A stretch of 64,000 bases of DNA from Rossellomorea sp. SC111 (GCF_024733565.1 NZ_JANIOC010000004.1:249640-313639), one strand, 5' to 3'. Positions 9,877 to 18,125 are shown, numbered from the stretch's first letter. Notes: a model not told the origin generated them from the sequence alone. Made by a program: numbers and translations.

Positions 9877-10434
9877 TCAGTCTGCCATCTCGACCGGACT
9901 TCCTTTTAATGACTTTTGCATATGGACCACTTCATCTGCGAGAATGGAAATCCGATTCAACAAATCCTCATCTACGATTTGGTTTTCCAGGTTGAAATGA
10001 TCGAAGGTTGCGTATACATGGCAAGGTGCAACGAAGGCCCGGAAATAACCAGCAATGGGCTTCAACTGGTTTTCGATTACAAGAAAATGCTGATACGTTC
10101 CACCATTTGCGACAAACCCCATCACCTTATTCCTGAAGGCAGCCGGGTGGATCAAATCAAATAGGTTCTTCAATACCCCTGGAATCGAGCCTTGGAAAAT
10201 AGGTGTCCCAATCACATAAAAATCGGCAGACGATATTTTTTCAATCACAGCCCTGGTATCGTCCGAATATTTTTCAGCAGGACGGCCATCACAGAACTCA
10301 ACGTTATAATCCATCATATCGAGCATTTCCACCTCGATATCAGGGTACTTCTTTGTCACTTCTTCAAGCACTTTACGGACCACAATCCCTGTCTTGGCTC
10401 CGATGATCGTGCCTGATATCCCCAGCAATTTCAT
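9877..10434 (-). CDS. NAD(P)H-dependent FMN/FAD reductase partner of the monooxygenase
   Basis: A 185-residue flavodoxin-like reductase (NADPH-dependent FMN reductase family). It has the phosphate-binding start KLLGISGTIIGAKTG, the GTPIFQGSIPGVLKNLFDLI segment and the flavin-side loop VANGGTYQHFL. It would supply reduced flavin to the HpaB-type oxygenase encoded two genes upstream. The ATG at 10434 follows TAGGAGG at about nine bases; an upstream in-frame ATG lacks a site. Together with the next two genes it matches the three-component anthranilate hydroxylase reported from Geobacillus thermodenitrificans. Confidence 0.88.
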   Translation of the reverse strand: MKLLGISGTIIGAKTGIVVRKVLEEVTKKYPDIEVEMLDMMDYNVEFCDGRPAEKYSDDTRAVIEKISSADFYVIGTPIFQGSIPGVLKNLFDLIHPAAFRNKVMGFVANGGTYQHFLVIENQLKPIAGYFRAFVAPCHVYATFDHFNLENQIVDEDLLNRISILADEVVHMQKSLKGSPVEMAD

Positions 10435-10447
10435 TCGTTTTCGCCTC

Positions 10448-11011
10448 CTACTCTTGTAAAATATGATTCTTCGCATTCACTCCAGACTCCCAACCTAGCA
10501 ATGCTTTCGAGAGGTTGAGCTCCCCATCTGAAATCAGCTGGCGGATCCTGGATGAAGAGATCACGCTGCCTTGAGGGCAGAATACCGGTTTTGTTACGCG
10601 TACTTTAAAATATTTTTCAAGAAGCTTTACATCTCCCAATCGATCTTTGCCAAAGCGGAAATCCCCGCCAACAATGATCTCCACCGGGTTAAGCTTCGCC
10701 AAACATCCGATAAATTCGTATGCACTTCTCTCTGCATACACTTCATCAAATCGGGCAACCACTGCATGCCGGGTACCGAGTTTTCCGATTTTATCCAACT
10801 TTTCCCCCACGGGGGTCAGCATCCTTGCTCCTTGAAAAAACACACGGGGCGGCGGGTCGAATGTATACACGACACTCGGAACCCCGAGCTTCCTGCTTCT
10901 CTGTACTGACTGGCGGATTACGGTTTGATGCCCCCGATGGACACCGTCAAAAGCGCCAATGGTAACCACTGATCGAGGCAATTCCAACGAAGAATAAACA
11001 TGTGCTTCCAT
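10448..11011 (-). CDS. Stand-alone FAD synthetase (RibF N-terminal domain only)
   Basis: 187 residues covering only the nucleotidyltransferase half of RibF. The adenylyltransferase motif is seen in GAFDGVHRGHQTV (HxGH-like), followed by VGGDFRFGKDRLGDV and the ISSSRIRQLISDGEL motif. The riboflavin kinase domain that completes bifunctional RibF (about 310 residues) is missing. It therefore adenylates FMN to FAD for the flavin-dependent hydroxylase. It sits between the reductase (13-base gap) and the oxygenase (27-base gap), so it is a dedicated cofactor enzyme and not the housekeeping RibF. Confidence 0.93.
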   Translation of the reverse strand: MEAHVYSSLELPRSVVTIGAFDGVHRGHQTVIRQSVQRSRKLGVPSVVYTFDPPPRVFFQGARMLTPVGEKLDKIGKLGTRHAVVARFDEVYAERSAYEFIGCLAKLNPVEIIVGGDFRFGKDRLGDVKLLEKYFKVRVTKPVFCPQGSVISSSRIRQLISDGELNLSKALLGWESGVNAKNHILQE

Positions 11012-11038
11012 CCAGCCATCACCTCCTGAGAATGATTA

Positions 11039-12520
11039 TTAATTTGTAAGCGCTTCCTTATTATCCAAAAGACCGCCCCTCAACGCTTCATCAACCATTG
11101 TTAGTTGGGTCTGGCGTTTATAGTTGTTATAGAAAATCCCCCTCTTACGAATCGGATCACCTGTATAATAGCGCTCGTATTGAAGCAAACGCTGACCGAA
11201 TGCCTCACCGCACAGATCCCATGCAAGCTTGAAAATACTTACCCTCTCTAAAGAAGAGATGCCTTCTCGGCCTACATAATAATTGTCGATTGAATCTCTT
11301 AATGCTGCATTTTCAAAATCAGCTCCAGTCGGGGACATGAGCAAACCGCCTGCTCCGATAATCTGGATGACTTCGATTGCCCGTGGATACATGGTAGGCA
11401 GCAAGCCGCGGATGGTTTCTAGTGCGACGTAATCCGGCATTGCTTCTCCATGCTCGGTCATCGTATGCTCGTATTCAGCCACTTTTAACAGCGCTCTGAT
11501 CGACTCAAGTGACTGGGCAAGCTCTCCAAGCTGTTCCTGAACATTCAAGTATCCATCGACGCCAATCGTATCCGCCACCTTCATGGCCACTTGCGTTGCG
11601 AATTCCAATTTCACAAGGCCCCTGACCCCTGATTGATGGGCCGGCTGCTGACCAGCGCCTGTCATTGGATACAGCCTGTTGGCTGCTTCCACATTGTTAT
11701 ATAAGAAAATACGGTCCCAAGGAACGACCACATCATCAAACACCAGTAAGGCATCCATCTCTTCGAACCTTGAAGCGAGGGGATGATCAAAGAACGAACG
11801 TGTTCCATCCTGCATCGGCTCGCGGCAGATGATACGCAGCCCCGGGGTATCAATCGGAATCGCAAAAGCCAGTGCATACTTTTCATCACCTGGGGCAAAT
11901 CCAGGGAATGAGTAAATGATCACTTCATCTGTCACCGGTGCAAGGGTCGCAAGCATCTTTGCTCCCCTGACAACCAGACCATCCGGAGTTTCCTTCACCG
12001 CACCAAGATGGGTATACGTATCCTTCTGCTCATGTGAATTTTTACTGCGGTCATTTTGCGGGTTGATAATGGCATGAGTCAGGAATATGTCGTTATCACG
12101 GAGGTATTTATAATAGTTGCGGACATTATCTGCCCAGTTTTTGTTGTATTTTTCAAAGAACCAAGAATTGTAGTACATGGATGTTACCACGACGTTCAAG
12201 AAATCCGGAGTTCTTCCCATCAATCCAAAGGTTGCCCTGGCATATGCTTCGAAAACGTTGCGACGCTTCACTAAGTCATCGTAGCTTTTTGGCACAAGGA
12301 AGGAATTATTCACCCGCTCTCCCGTTTCCTCACATACATGAGTGATCTTATCCTGGAATTCAGGATCATGCTGCATGTCAAACAGCTTGGCGATTTCAAG
12401 TATCGGCTGCTTGAAAACCGGTTCCTCAAACAAATTCTCAACCTTTTTACCTGAAAGCCAAACTTCAGGTTTGCGTGCTTTAACCGCTTCGATATATTGA
12501 GCTCCAGTCCTAATTCCCAT
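11039..12520 (-). CDS. Anthranilate 3-monooxygenase, FADH2-dependent (HpaB family)
   Basis: A 493-residue flavin-dependent oxygenase of the 4-hydroxyphenylacetate 3-monooxygenase (HpaB) family. It shows the start [21 protein letters not shown], the central PQNDRS and [14 protein letters not shown] segments, [21 protein letters not shown], and the C-terminal [14 protein letters not shown] region (here [14 protein letters not shown]). By family alone the substrate could be 4-hydroxyphenylacetate. The adjacent FAD synthetase, reductase and 3-hydroxyanthranilate pathway point strongly to anthranilate, giving 3-hydroxyanthranilate. The ATG at 12520 has GGAGGG six bases ahead. It is the first gene of the operon. 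Confidence 0.88.
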   Translation of the reverse strand: MGIRTGAQYIEAVKARKPEVWLSGKKVENLFEEPVFKQPILEIAKLFDMQHDPEFQDKITHVCEETGERVNNSFLVPKSYDDLVKRRNVFEAYARATFGLMGRTPDFLNVVVTSMYYNSWFFEKYNKNWADNVRNYYKYLRDNDIFLTHAIINPQNDRSKNSHEQKDTYTHLGAVKETPDGLVVRGAKMLATLAPVTDEVIIYSFPGFAPGDEKYALAFAIPIDTPGLRIICREPMQDGTRSFFDHPLASRFEEMDALLVFDDVVVPWDRIFLYNNVEAANRLYPMTGAGQQPAHQSGVRGLVKLEFATQVAMKVADTIGVDGYLNVQEQLGELAQSLESIRALLKVAEYEHTMTEHGEAMPDYVALETIRGLLPTMYPRAIEVIQIIGAGGLLMSPTGADFENAALRDSIDNYYVGREGISSLERVSIFKLAWDLCGEAFGQRLLQYERYYTGDPIRKRGIFYNNYKRQTQLTMVDEALRGGLLDNKEALTN

Positions 12521-12718
12521 ATTCACCCTCCTGAAAATATTATTTGAAAATTCATACTGATTTTAATACTAATTTTTCATCCTAACTGTAGCCTATTTAA
12601 CGTTTTTTCTGAGATAGTTTTGGAAAAATCGAAATTATCCAAATCTTTATAGAATTTAAGCGTTGTTTCCCCTATGCTTATCTTAGAAATCATCTTCACT
12701 TTTTGGGGAGGTAATGGT
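12521..12718. promoter_or_regulatory. Divergent control region of the anthranilate operon and Crp/Fnr gene
   Basis: About 200 AT-rich bases separate the oxygenase start (minus) from the first regulator start (plus). Both promoters must lie here. I see AT-rich stretches suitable for -10 boxes (for example tattatttga, ttttaatact) but no convincing symmetric Crp/Fnr operator, so I do not name one. The divergent layout suggests that the regulator at 12719 controls the operon. Confidence 0.5.
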
Positions 12719-13342
12719 ATGGCCACAGTTTACGAAGAAACTTTTCATTGGGAGGGTTATTTAAAATACGGGACACGCCAATTTTTCAGAAAAAAAGAAT
12801 GCATTTACCAGCAGGGAAATCTCGGAGAAGGATTTTATTATTTACATAAAGGCCTGGTCCGGATTGTTACCGTAACAGCCGCTGGCAAAGAAAATATGCT
12901 TAACATCGTCATACCCAACCAGCTATTAGGAGTCCAGTCACTTGACCAGAACACTCATTTCACAACCGCGATTGCAGTAAAGAATTCAGTCGTCTATCAT
13001 TTCTCAGCAGACGAATTTCGAAAACTTATGATTGCCCACCCGGAACTCTTCAAACTCTTTTCCAAAAGCGTCATCCATAAAATGAAAATCCTCTTAGATC
13101 GCATAAATATGAATGCGCTTACATCAGAGCAAAAGCTTGCTGCTTTACTCCACAATATCTGTGATGAATTCAAAAATTATGAGATTCCAATCTCTCAGCA
13201 AGATCTCGCCTGCTGTACAGGCCTGACTAGAATCACCGTCTACAAAGTACTAAAACAATGGCAGGAAGCAGGGATCATTGAGGTAGACAAGCGAAAATAC
13301 TACATAAAAAAACCAGATTTCCTTAGAAACCTGGTTGGTTAA
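12719..13342 (+). CDS. Crp/Fnr-family transcriptional regulator
   Basis: 207 residues: an N-terminal cyclic-nucleotide-binding-like beta barrel (GNLGEGFYYLHKGLVRIVTV), a long dimerisation helix (about 120-150), and a winged HTH with ISQQDLACCTGLTRITVYKV. It lacks the N-terminal cysteine cluster of Fnr, so an effector other than an FeS cluster is expected. It is divergent from the catabolic operon and is its most likely regulator. The ATG at 12719 is favoured by GGGGAGG seven bases upstream. Its stop overlaps that of the opposing regulator. Confidence 0.9.
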   Translation: MATVYEETFHWEGYLKYGTRQFFRKKECIYQQGNLGEGFYYLHKGLVRIVTVTAAGKENMLNIVIPNQLLGVQSLDQNTHFTTAIAVKNSVVYHFSADEFRKLMIAHPELFKLFSKSVIHKMKILLDRINMNALTSEQKLAALLHNICDEFKNYEIPISQQDLACCTGLTRITVYKVLKQWQEAGIIEVDKRKYYIKKPDFLRNLVG

Positions 13343-13962
13343 TCTTCATGGGGGTTATTGGCAATCGTCCTGATTTCAGGAAAATCTTTTACGACGATTT
13401 TTCGTTTTTGAAGCTCGATGTACCCCTTCTGTTTCCATTTCTGAATGATTTTGTTCACGGTAATTCGGGACGTGCCAATGTATTTTGAAAAGGCCGTCTG
13501 GTTCATCGAGGCATTTCCGTTTTCCTGAATAAGCTTCAGTAAATAGAAAGCCATCTGCTGCTCAATGGGACTATCGAGGTGAGCGATGATTTCAGCCAGG
13601 GTCCTGAATTTGTAAATCAATGAATCTGTATAGATGGCAGCTGCCTCTGGATGATCCTTGCAGATTGCATCAATCGCATCGTTGGAAAAATAGTAAATCG
13701 TTGATGGACAGTTCGTTATCCCGCTTGTCAAATATGGCTCCCCATGAATCCCGTGCTCCCCAAACAACATCCCCGGGGGAACCATGTTGATAATACGCTC
13801 ATCCCCTTTGTCGGACAAGAGCGTAATCTTTATTTCACCCTTCTTCAAATAATAGATTCCCTGACCCGCCTGCCCTTGATGATAGACCACTTTATTCTTC
13901 CTAAACTCGAATACCTGCCCGTATGACAAATACGGCTCCCATTGGTGACGGAGGTAGTCCAC
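13339..13962 (-). CDS. Second Crp/Fnr-family transcriptional regulator
   Basis: 207 residues, the same length as its convergent neighbour and clearly the same family: QAGQGIYYLKKGEIKITLL, a long helix, and the HTH MNQTAFSKYIGTSRITVNKI. The start is a GTG at 13962 with GAAGGTG upstream. The two genes converge and their stop codons overlap in a TTAA of four bases. A pair of related regulators beside one operon suggests dual input such as substrate and oxygen or carbon status; this is inference. Confidence 0.88.
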   Translation of the reverse strand: MDYLRHQWEPYLSYGQVFEFRKNKVVYHQGQAGQGIYYLKKGEIKITLLSDKGDERIINMVPPGMLFGEHGIHGEPYLTSGITNCPSTIYYFSNDAIDAICKDHPEAAAIYTDSLIYKFRTLAEIIAHLDSPIEQQMAFYLLKLIQENGNASMNQTAFSKYIGTSRITVNKIIQKWKQKGYIELQKRKIVVKDFPEIRTIANNPHED

Positions 13963-14127
13963 ACAATCACCTTCCTCTATACATGCAGTTGTAAAATTTT
14001 TATTATTTAGATAATTATAACATTTATTTAAATGTACTGGACGACTAATCCGATTCTTTCAGAAGAAGAAATAAAGGAGATGTTGGAGTGAAGCTCATCT
14101 CTACCTAATCCGTAAAACACAACATGG

Positions 14128-14175
14128 AAAAAGGGACGTATCCCACCTTTGGCAAAGTGAGATACGTCCCTTTTT
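14128..14175. terminator. Bidirectional hairpin terminator
   Basis: A near-perfect stem (aaaagggacgtatc with gatacgtcccttttt) closes a partly paired loop, with A-rich and T-rich tails on either side, so it can end transcripts from both directions. It lies just after the minus-strand 57-aa gene. The GGGACGT core resembles the GTCCC-type repeats seen elsewhere in the window. Confidence 0.75.
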
Positions 14176-14180
14176 AGCTA

Positions 14181-14354
14181 TTAAACAAGGAACTGTCGCA
14201 TTTCTTCATCTGTTAAATCTTTTGGTTGAACACCGTGTTCTTTGCAGTATTTGTCCAATGCCCTTATTTTCACTTTCGGGGATTCGGCGGGTGCTGGGAA
14301 TGCAAATACCCCATCAGGAAAATCATGATCAAATTTCTCGATATCTTTATGCAT
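14181..14354 (-). CDS. Small hypothetical protein, 57 aa
   Basis: 57 residues, beginning MHKDIEKFDHDFPDGVFAFP and ending in DLTDEEMRQFLV. I do not recognise a family. The ATG at 14354 has AGGAG seven bases upstream, a much better start than an in-frame ATG further up that would overlap the neighbour. It lies directly downstream of the GNAT-like gene and before a terminator, so the two may form a bicistronic unit. Confidence 0.6.
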   Translation of the reverse strand: MHKDIEKFDHDFPDGVFAFPAPAESPKVKIRALDKYCKEHGVQPKDLTDEEMRQFLV

Positions 14355-14410
14355 TCTATCACTCCTGGTTATAGTATGCCCTCCTGGAATTTTTTTAAAA
14401 TATCTTGATT

Positions 14411-14944
14411 TCAACTTGATTCCTGCCACCATACTACACCTCCCGGAAAGTATATTTTTACAAGCCTTTCAGCTGCAATGTCATTAAACATGAAATACTG
14501 CCCATATGTCAGTTGAGCTCCCAGACTCTTATAAAAGGGATATTTGCTGCTTTTAGATGTGAGACCAACATACCCGTCATACCCTTTTTCAATACTGTAC
14601 CAACAAGCAAACGCTATGAGAACTCTTCCAACATTTATATATGAGCGCTCTTGGTTAAGTACCCCTTTTATAAACTTCTTATTTTGTGGTGAAGATTCAA
14701 TAATATCTACATCTACACAAAGGAAGTCTTCATCTGGGTTTTCTTTCAAGGCAATAAGACCCTCTACAATATCTGGATTATGGTCAGTAACTAATCCGAA
14801 AACCTTAAAATCATGCGATATCGGATAAAGCCAATTAAATTCCCAACCATAATCAGGAAGGTACCTATTATCCTTTACCTCTTCTTTTCCCACTTCTCGA
14901 AAATAATAATCAACGGGACTGTTTGTAGCTGCATTTAATAACAT
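14411..14944 (-). CDS. GNAT-like acetyltransferase family protein (tentative)
   Basis: 177 residues. The second half (VLNQERSYINVGRVLIAFACWYSIEKGYDGYVGLTSK followed by YPFYKSLGAQLTYGQYFMFND) reads like a GNAT core, with a helix after an acyl-CoA-type strand and the terminal Y-x-x-LGA pattern. The classic Q/R-x-x-G-x-G/A motif is not clear. The substrate is unknown. The start has only a weak ribosome-binding site. It may act with the following 57-aa gene. Confidence 0.55.
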   Translation of the reverse strand: MLLNAATNSPVDYYFREVGKEEVKDNRYLPDYGWEFNWLYPISHDFKVFGLVTDHNPDIVEGLIALKENPDEDFLCVDVDIIESSPQNKKFIKGVLNQERSYINVGRVLIAFACWYSIEKGYDGYVGLTSKSSKYPFYKSLGAQLTYGQYFMFNDIAAERLVKIYFPGGVVWWQESS

Positions 14945-15055
14945 AGCTCAGATCGCTTTCGTTTGATTGTCATTCTATTATACCATAAATCGTATAATCC
15001 ACATGTTTTATTTAGAAAATTCAGTAAAATAATCAAGGGTGCAAGTGGGGGCATA

Positions 15056-15076
15056 GGGACGATTTTCATGCTTCCT
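15056..15076. repeat. Degenerate copy of the GAACCGTCCCC-type repeat
   Basis: The bases gggacgattttcatgcttcc are a variant of the element seen at 45399-45424 (ggggacggttctgttgcttc). It sits just downstream of the broken gene at 15099-15400. Confidence 0.5.
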
Positions 15077-15098
15077 TTTCTCATCTACCAGAAACCAA

Positions 15099-15400
15099 TC
15101 AGCCCAAACACCTCACCCAACTCCCCCCACTAACCCTCTCCCTCCCAATCAATCCCCCAGCCTCCACCACACCCAACATATCCATCATCACCGCAAACCC
15201 CTGATCCACCCCACTCAACACCCCGACATCCTTACACCCCTTCCACAACTCCCGATAACTCACCAACCCATACCCATCCCCACGCTTCTCCCACGCTTCT
15301 CCCGCTCTTCTCCCAACAATCCCACCAACACCCCATACACCTTCAAACTCTCAACCCGAAAATTCAACTCATTCCCCTTCGCATACTCCGTCACCAACAT
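15099..15400 (-). pseudogene. Small gene after dnaB-like helicase, frameshifted by an 11-bp tandem duplication
   Basis: An ATG at 15400 with GGGAGGG upstream opens a frame (MLVTEYAKGNELNFRVESLK...). The frame is lost at 15280-15301, where ccacgcttctc is repeated twice in tandem. Removing one 11-base copy restores a single 96-codon frame through GYGLVSYRELWKGCKDVGV to a TGA at 15099. I do not recognise the protein. Its position directly after the helicase suggests it was the last gene of the replication cassette. The coding strand is very G-rich, like the cassette. Slippage at the repeat could switch it on again. Confidence 0.7.
15280..15301. repeat. 11-bp perfect tandem duplication
   Basis: Two adjacent identical copies of ccacgcttctc, followed by a degenerate third partial copy (ccgctcttctc). 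Eleven is not a multiple of three, so the duplication shifts the reading frame of the gene at 15099-15400. Confidence 0.9.
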
Positions 15401-15457
15401 CCCAATCCCTCCCTATTTATCATTCAGTGAATCAACCGTCCTGTCCCCCCGCCTCAC

Positions 15458-16819
15458 TCAAACCGAAGCAACAGAACCGTCCCCCCGCTTCATCCATCCC
15501 CCACGAAACCTCCCAAACTCCTTCACAAACTCCAACTTCACCGTCCCCACCGGCCCATTCCGGTTCTTCGCAATCTTCACTTCAACCTCCTGTCCGCTCT
15601 TAGAGTCCGGATAATAATAATCATCTCGATACAAAAACAACACCACATCCGCATCCTGCTCGATATTCCCCGAGTCACGGAGATCCGACAGCCTCGGCCG
15701 CTTGTCATCCCTGGACTCCACTCCCCTCGATAACTGGGACAACAGAATGATCGGAATCCCAAACTCCTTCGCCATCCCCTTCAGCTGCTTCGTTATATGC
15801 CCAATCGCCAGATCATGCCGGTCAAACCGCTCCTTCACCGTAATCAGCTGCAGGTAATCAATCACCACGAGAAACGGCTCCGTCGGGTAATCCCGCTTCA
15901 GATTCATGATCCGCTGTCTGATCTCGGGCAACGTAATCATCCCATTCTGCGACAGTTCGAGCTTCGCCTTATACACCGCGTTCATCGCCCCGTGCATCCT
16001 CGGCATCTCGTCCTTCGTCAAATACTTATAGGGATTCTGCCATTTCATCATGTTAATATCCGTGATACTTGAGAGAAGCCGCTGCATGATCTGCCGCGAG
16101 CTCATCTCAAGGGAAAACACCATGCTCACACCTTTCTCCCTCGTGCATTCCCAAGCAAGCTGGATGGCAAAAGCCGTCTTCCCCATGGAGGGTCTCGCAG
16201 CCAGGATGATGAGCTCCCCTTCCTTCCACCCTCCCGTCAGCGCATTCAAACTCTCGAATCCCGTCGAGACCCCGGGAAGTCCGTCCCTCTCCATGTAAAG
16301 AGATTCATAAAGATCCATGATGATGTCGTCCTTCGTCTCTTCGTCGATCGTCGCATTCGTATGCATGTCGATAAGTGTTTTGTAGAGTCCCTGTGCGGAT
16401 TCCGGGGTGTAGGCGTTCAGGAAGTGATGGGCCGAGTTCTTGATGAGGCTCAGTTCGTAATACTTCAGGACAATCTGTTCATACTGCTCGATGTTCACCG
16501 TCGTCGGGCAGTAATTGGCAAGCGCCAGGAGAAACTGGACCCCACCCACATTCTCAATGTCATCACGGAGCTCCTCCAACAGCATCACAAGATTTATCTC
16601 CAGCCGCTTCTTCTGCAGCCCCCTCATCGCTTTAAAAATGAGGCGGTTCCTCACCAGGCTAAAATGCTTCTCCTCCAAGGTCAGTGTATCCAACACATCC
16701 GCATCCAGAAGGACCGCTCCAATGATCATACTCTCCGCTTCATGCAACTCCCGAAGTAGCTGCTCATCAGCCCCAGGGTGGTGCAGGTCGTGTCCATTCA
16801 TTTCGTCGTTCATTCTCAA
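15458..16819 (-). CDS. DnaB-type replicative helicase, phage-like (G40P-like)
   Basis: 453 residues: an N-terminal DnaB domain (EAESMIIGAVLLDADVLDTL) and a C-terminal RecA-type motor with Walker A in AARPSMGKTAFAIQLA, Walker B in FLVVIDYLQLI, the ILLSQLSRGVESRDDKRP loop and DVVLFLYRDDYY. The hexamer unwinds DNA at forks. The neighbours are a G39P-like loader and a replication initiator, so this is not the housekeeping dnaB but a phage-style cassette. The start is TTG at 16819 with AGGAG eight bases ahead, overlapping the loader gene by 53 bases. The last eight residues (GDGSVASV) are encoded by a dispersed repeat at 15465-15491. Confidence 0.92.
   Translation of the reverse strand: MRMNDEMNGHDLHHPGADEQLLRELHEAESMIIGAVLLDADVLDTLTLEEKHFSLVRNRLIFKAMRGLQKKRLEINLVMLLEELRDDIENVGGVQFLLALANYCPTTVNIEQYEQIVLKYYELSLIKNSAHHFLNAYTPESAQGLYKTLIDMHTNATIDEETKDDIIMDLYESLYMERDGLPGVSTGFESLNALTGGWKEGELIILAARPSMGKTAFAIQLAWECTREKGVSMVFSLEMSSRQIMQRLLSSITDINMMKWQNPYKYLTKDEMPRMHGAMNAVYKAKLELSQNGMITLPEIRQRIMNLKRDYPTEPFLVVIDYLQLITVKERFDRHDLAIGHITKQLKGMAKEFGIPIILLSQLSRGVESRDDKRPRLSDLRDSGNIEQDADVVLFLYRDDYYYPDSKSGQEVEVKIAKNRNGPVGTVKLEFVKEFGRFRGGWMKRGDGSVASV
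15465..15491. repeat. Dispersed GTCCCC repeat inside the helicase 3' end
   Basis: The stretch gaagcaacagaaccgtcccc plus ccgcttc matches the element at 42001-42027 except for two or three bases. It is bounded by GAAGC and GCTTC and so forms a short hairpin. A second half copy (accgtcctgtccccccgc) lies at 15436-15453, beyond the stop. The repeat overlaps the last codons of the helicase gene. Confidence 0.75.
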
Positions 16820-17078
16820 TTCGAATCGCTCCTTCTTTTTCCCACGCTTCCATGGTTTCTAGTATCGTCGTTTCCTCCACCGGCGGTTCATACAGCTCAG
16901 AAATCGTCGGCATATGCGGACTCACCTTGATATGGGCTTCAGCCCGCTTCTTCACCACGTGATAATCACAGTTCTCCAGGTGCTGAAACCACAGCTTCGC
17001 CCGATCATGAGTGAGCAGCCGCTGAGGGTAAGCTCCTTGGATCATTTTCATAAGCTCCTTGAACTCATGGAACGTCAT
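16767..17078 (-). CDS. Phage-type helicase loader/inhibitor, G39P-like
   Basis: 103 residues resembling the SPP1 G39P family (Inhibitor_G39P): MTFHEFKELMKMIQGAYPQR, LWFQHLENCDYHVVKKRAEAHI and the SPHMPTISELYEPP motif that ends the folded N-terminal domain, then a disordered acidic/basic tail. G39P binds the helicase hexamer and delivers it to the origin-bound initiator. The start ATG overlaps the upstream TGA (ATGA). The GGAGG is unusually close to it (one to two bases), so translation probably relies on coupling. Confidence 0.82.
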   Translation of the reverse strand: MTFHEFKELMKMIQGAYPQRLLTHDRAKLWFQHLENCDYHVVKKRAEAHIKVSPHMPTISELYEPPVEETTILETMEAWEKEGAIRIENERRNEWTRPAPPWG

Positions 17079-17920
17079 GCCTCCTTCACAATCTCCTCCA
17101 GCCCATCCAACAGGTCGTCGATGTGCTCCATGGATTCCCGAGGAGAAATGTACCCCTCAAGGGCCTTCTCCAAATACTTCGGACTGTTGATCGTCAGCTT
17201 CGGATTGATACTCTGCTGTCTGTCAAACTCCTCATCCATGAACACAATCAGCTCCTCCGTCGACAACTCGCTCAAGCTGATCCGCTCCATCGCCACATAA
17301 TCCATCGGCGTCAAGATAAGTCCTCTCTCCCTCCTGCCAATGAAATGCCCGATCAGCGCCTGCAGCCTCTCTTCCTCATTAGTGCCGTTAAGGTTGGTGG
17401 TGTTCTCTTTCTCTTCTTTCTCTAAGTTCTTAAGTCTGTTTGCAGGTTCTCTCCGCACCTGTTTCACATCCTTTTCGCCGCACGAAGACCCTCCGGAACC
17501 AGCCCCATCATCAGGCTGGTCACCACCGGATTCCTCACGTCCCCCTTCCTTCTTAGACATCCCCATCCAACTCAAATACTCCCCACAGGCGAAATCCTTC
17601 GTCGGTCTAAGGGTAAACACATACCCATGTTCATACTTCTCCGCCTTCAGCCATCCATCTCTCTCCAACCTCTTAATCGAACGCTGAATCCGCGAATGCG
17701 AATACTCATCAATCTTCTTCCCATTATAGAACCACAGATCCTCCCTCAGCTTCCGGAGCGAACGCACATACTGCCTCTCCCCAAGCACCACTCCCCCAAC
17801 CTGAACCCCGCCTTTATGCGTCGCATTCAACAGAATCAACACATACAACCGAAGATCCTCCGGGTGATGAAACGTCTCCTTATCCAACATACCTGTCTCA
17901 AACTTTCTCCATCCATTCAT
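17075..17920 (-). CDS. Replication initiator / phage replisome organiser
   Basis: 281 residues. The N-terminal third is a winged-helix region (FETGMLDKETFHHPEDLRLYVLILLN ... YSHSRIQRSIKRLERDGWLKAEKYEHGYVFTL), typical of replisome organiser proteins. A low-complexity charged linker follows (GGREESGGDQPDDGAGSGG). The C-terminal part is a helical domain of the DnaD-like kind (SPKYLEKALEGYI). It would bind an origin and recruit the loader-helicase complex. The ATG at 17920 has AGGAG eight bases ahead. It is the first gene of a three-gene overlapping operon. Confidence 0.75.
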   Translation of the reverse strand: MNGWRKFETGMLDKETFHHPEDLRLYVLILLNATHKGGVQVGGVVLGERQYVRSLRKLREDLWFYNGKKIDEYSHSRIQRSIKRLERDGWLKAEKYEHGYVFTLRPTKDFACGEYLSWMGMSKKEGGREESGGDQPDDGAGSGGSSCGEKDVKQVRREPANRLKNLEKEEKENTTNLNGTNEEERLQALIGHFIGRRERGLILTPMDYVAMERISLSELSTEELIVFMDEEFDRQQSINPKLTINSPKYLEKALEGYISPRESMEHIDDLLDGLEEIVKEA

Positions 17921-17953
17921 TACAATCACTCCTCATTCGTTTTGGTTTCACCC

Positions 17954-17981
17954 TTTATATAGGGGGATGGGAGTGAAAGGG
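17954..17981. repeat. Left copy of a 25-bp direct repeat
   Basis: The motif atataggggGATGGG-GTG-AAAG starts near 17957 and recurs near 18490 with two mismatches. The two copies bracket about 530 bases holding a terminator and a truncated Ltp-type gene. The next bases (gggtcaccctatag) are themselves partly palindromic. Confidence 0.6.
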
Positions 17982-18007
17982 TCACCCTATAGATAAATTT
18001 TTATAAA

Positions 18008-18038
18008 AAAAACATTCGGGTGGGGTCCGAATGTTTTT
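18008..18038. terminator. Hairpin terminator
   Basis: A 12-base stem (aaaaacattcgg with ccgaatgttttt) around a seven-base GC-rich loop, flanked by A and T runs, can act on both strands. It separates the replication cassette from the Ltp fragment. Confidence 0.8.
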
Positions 18039-18125
18039 AGGGGGACATATGAACTTAATGGATACGCCATTCAATGGCATGAAAATCTTGAACTTTCATC
18101 TATGTAACTTAGACTTAAAGTAATA

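Noticed and set aside
15000..15460. C-rich low-complexity stretch taken as non-coding or CRISPR-like
   Set aside because: On the minus strand it reads as a G-rich coding frame broken by one 11-bp duplication; there are no regularly spaced repeats.
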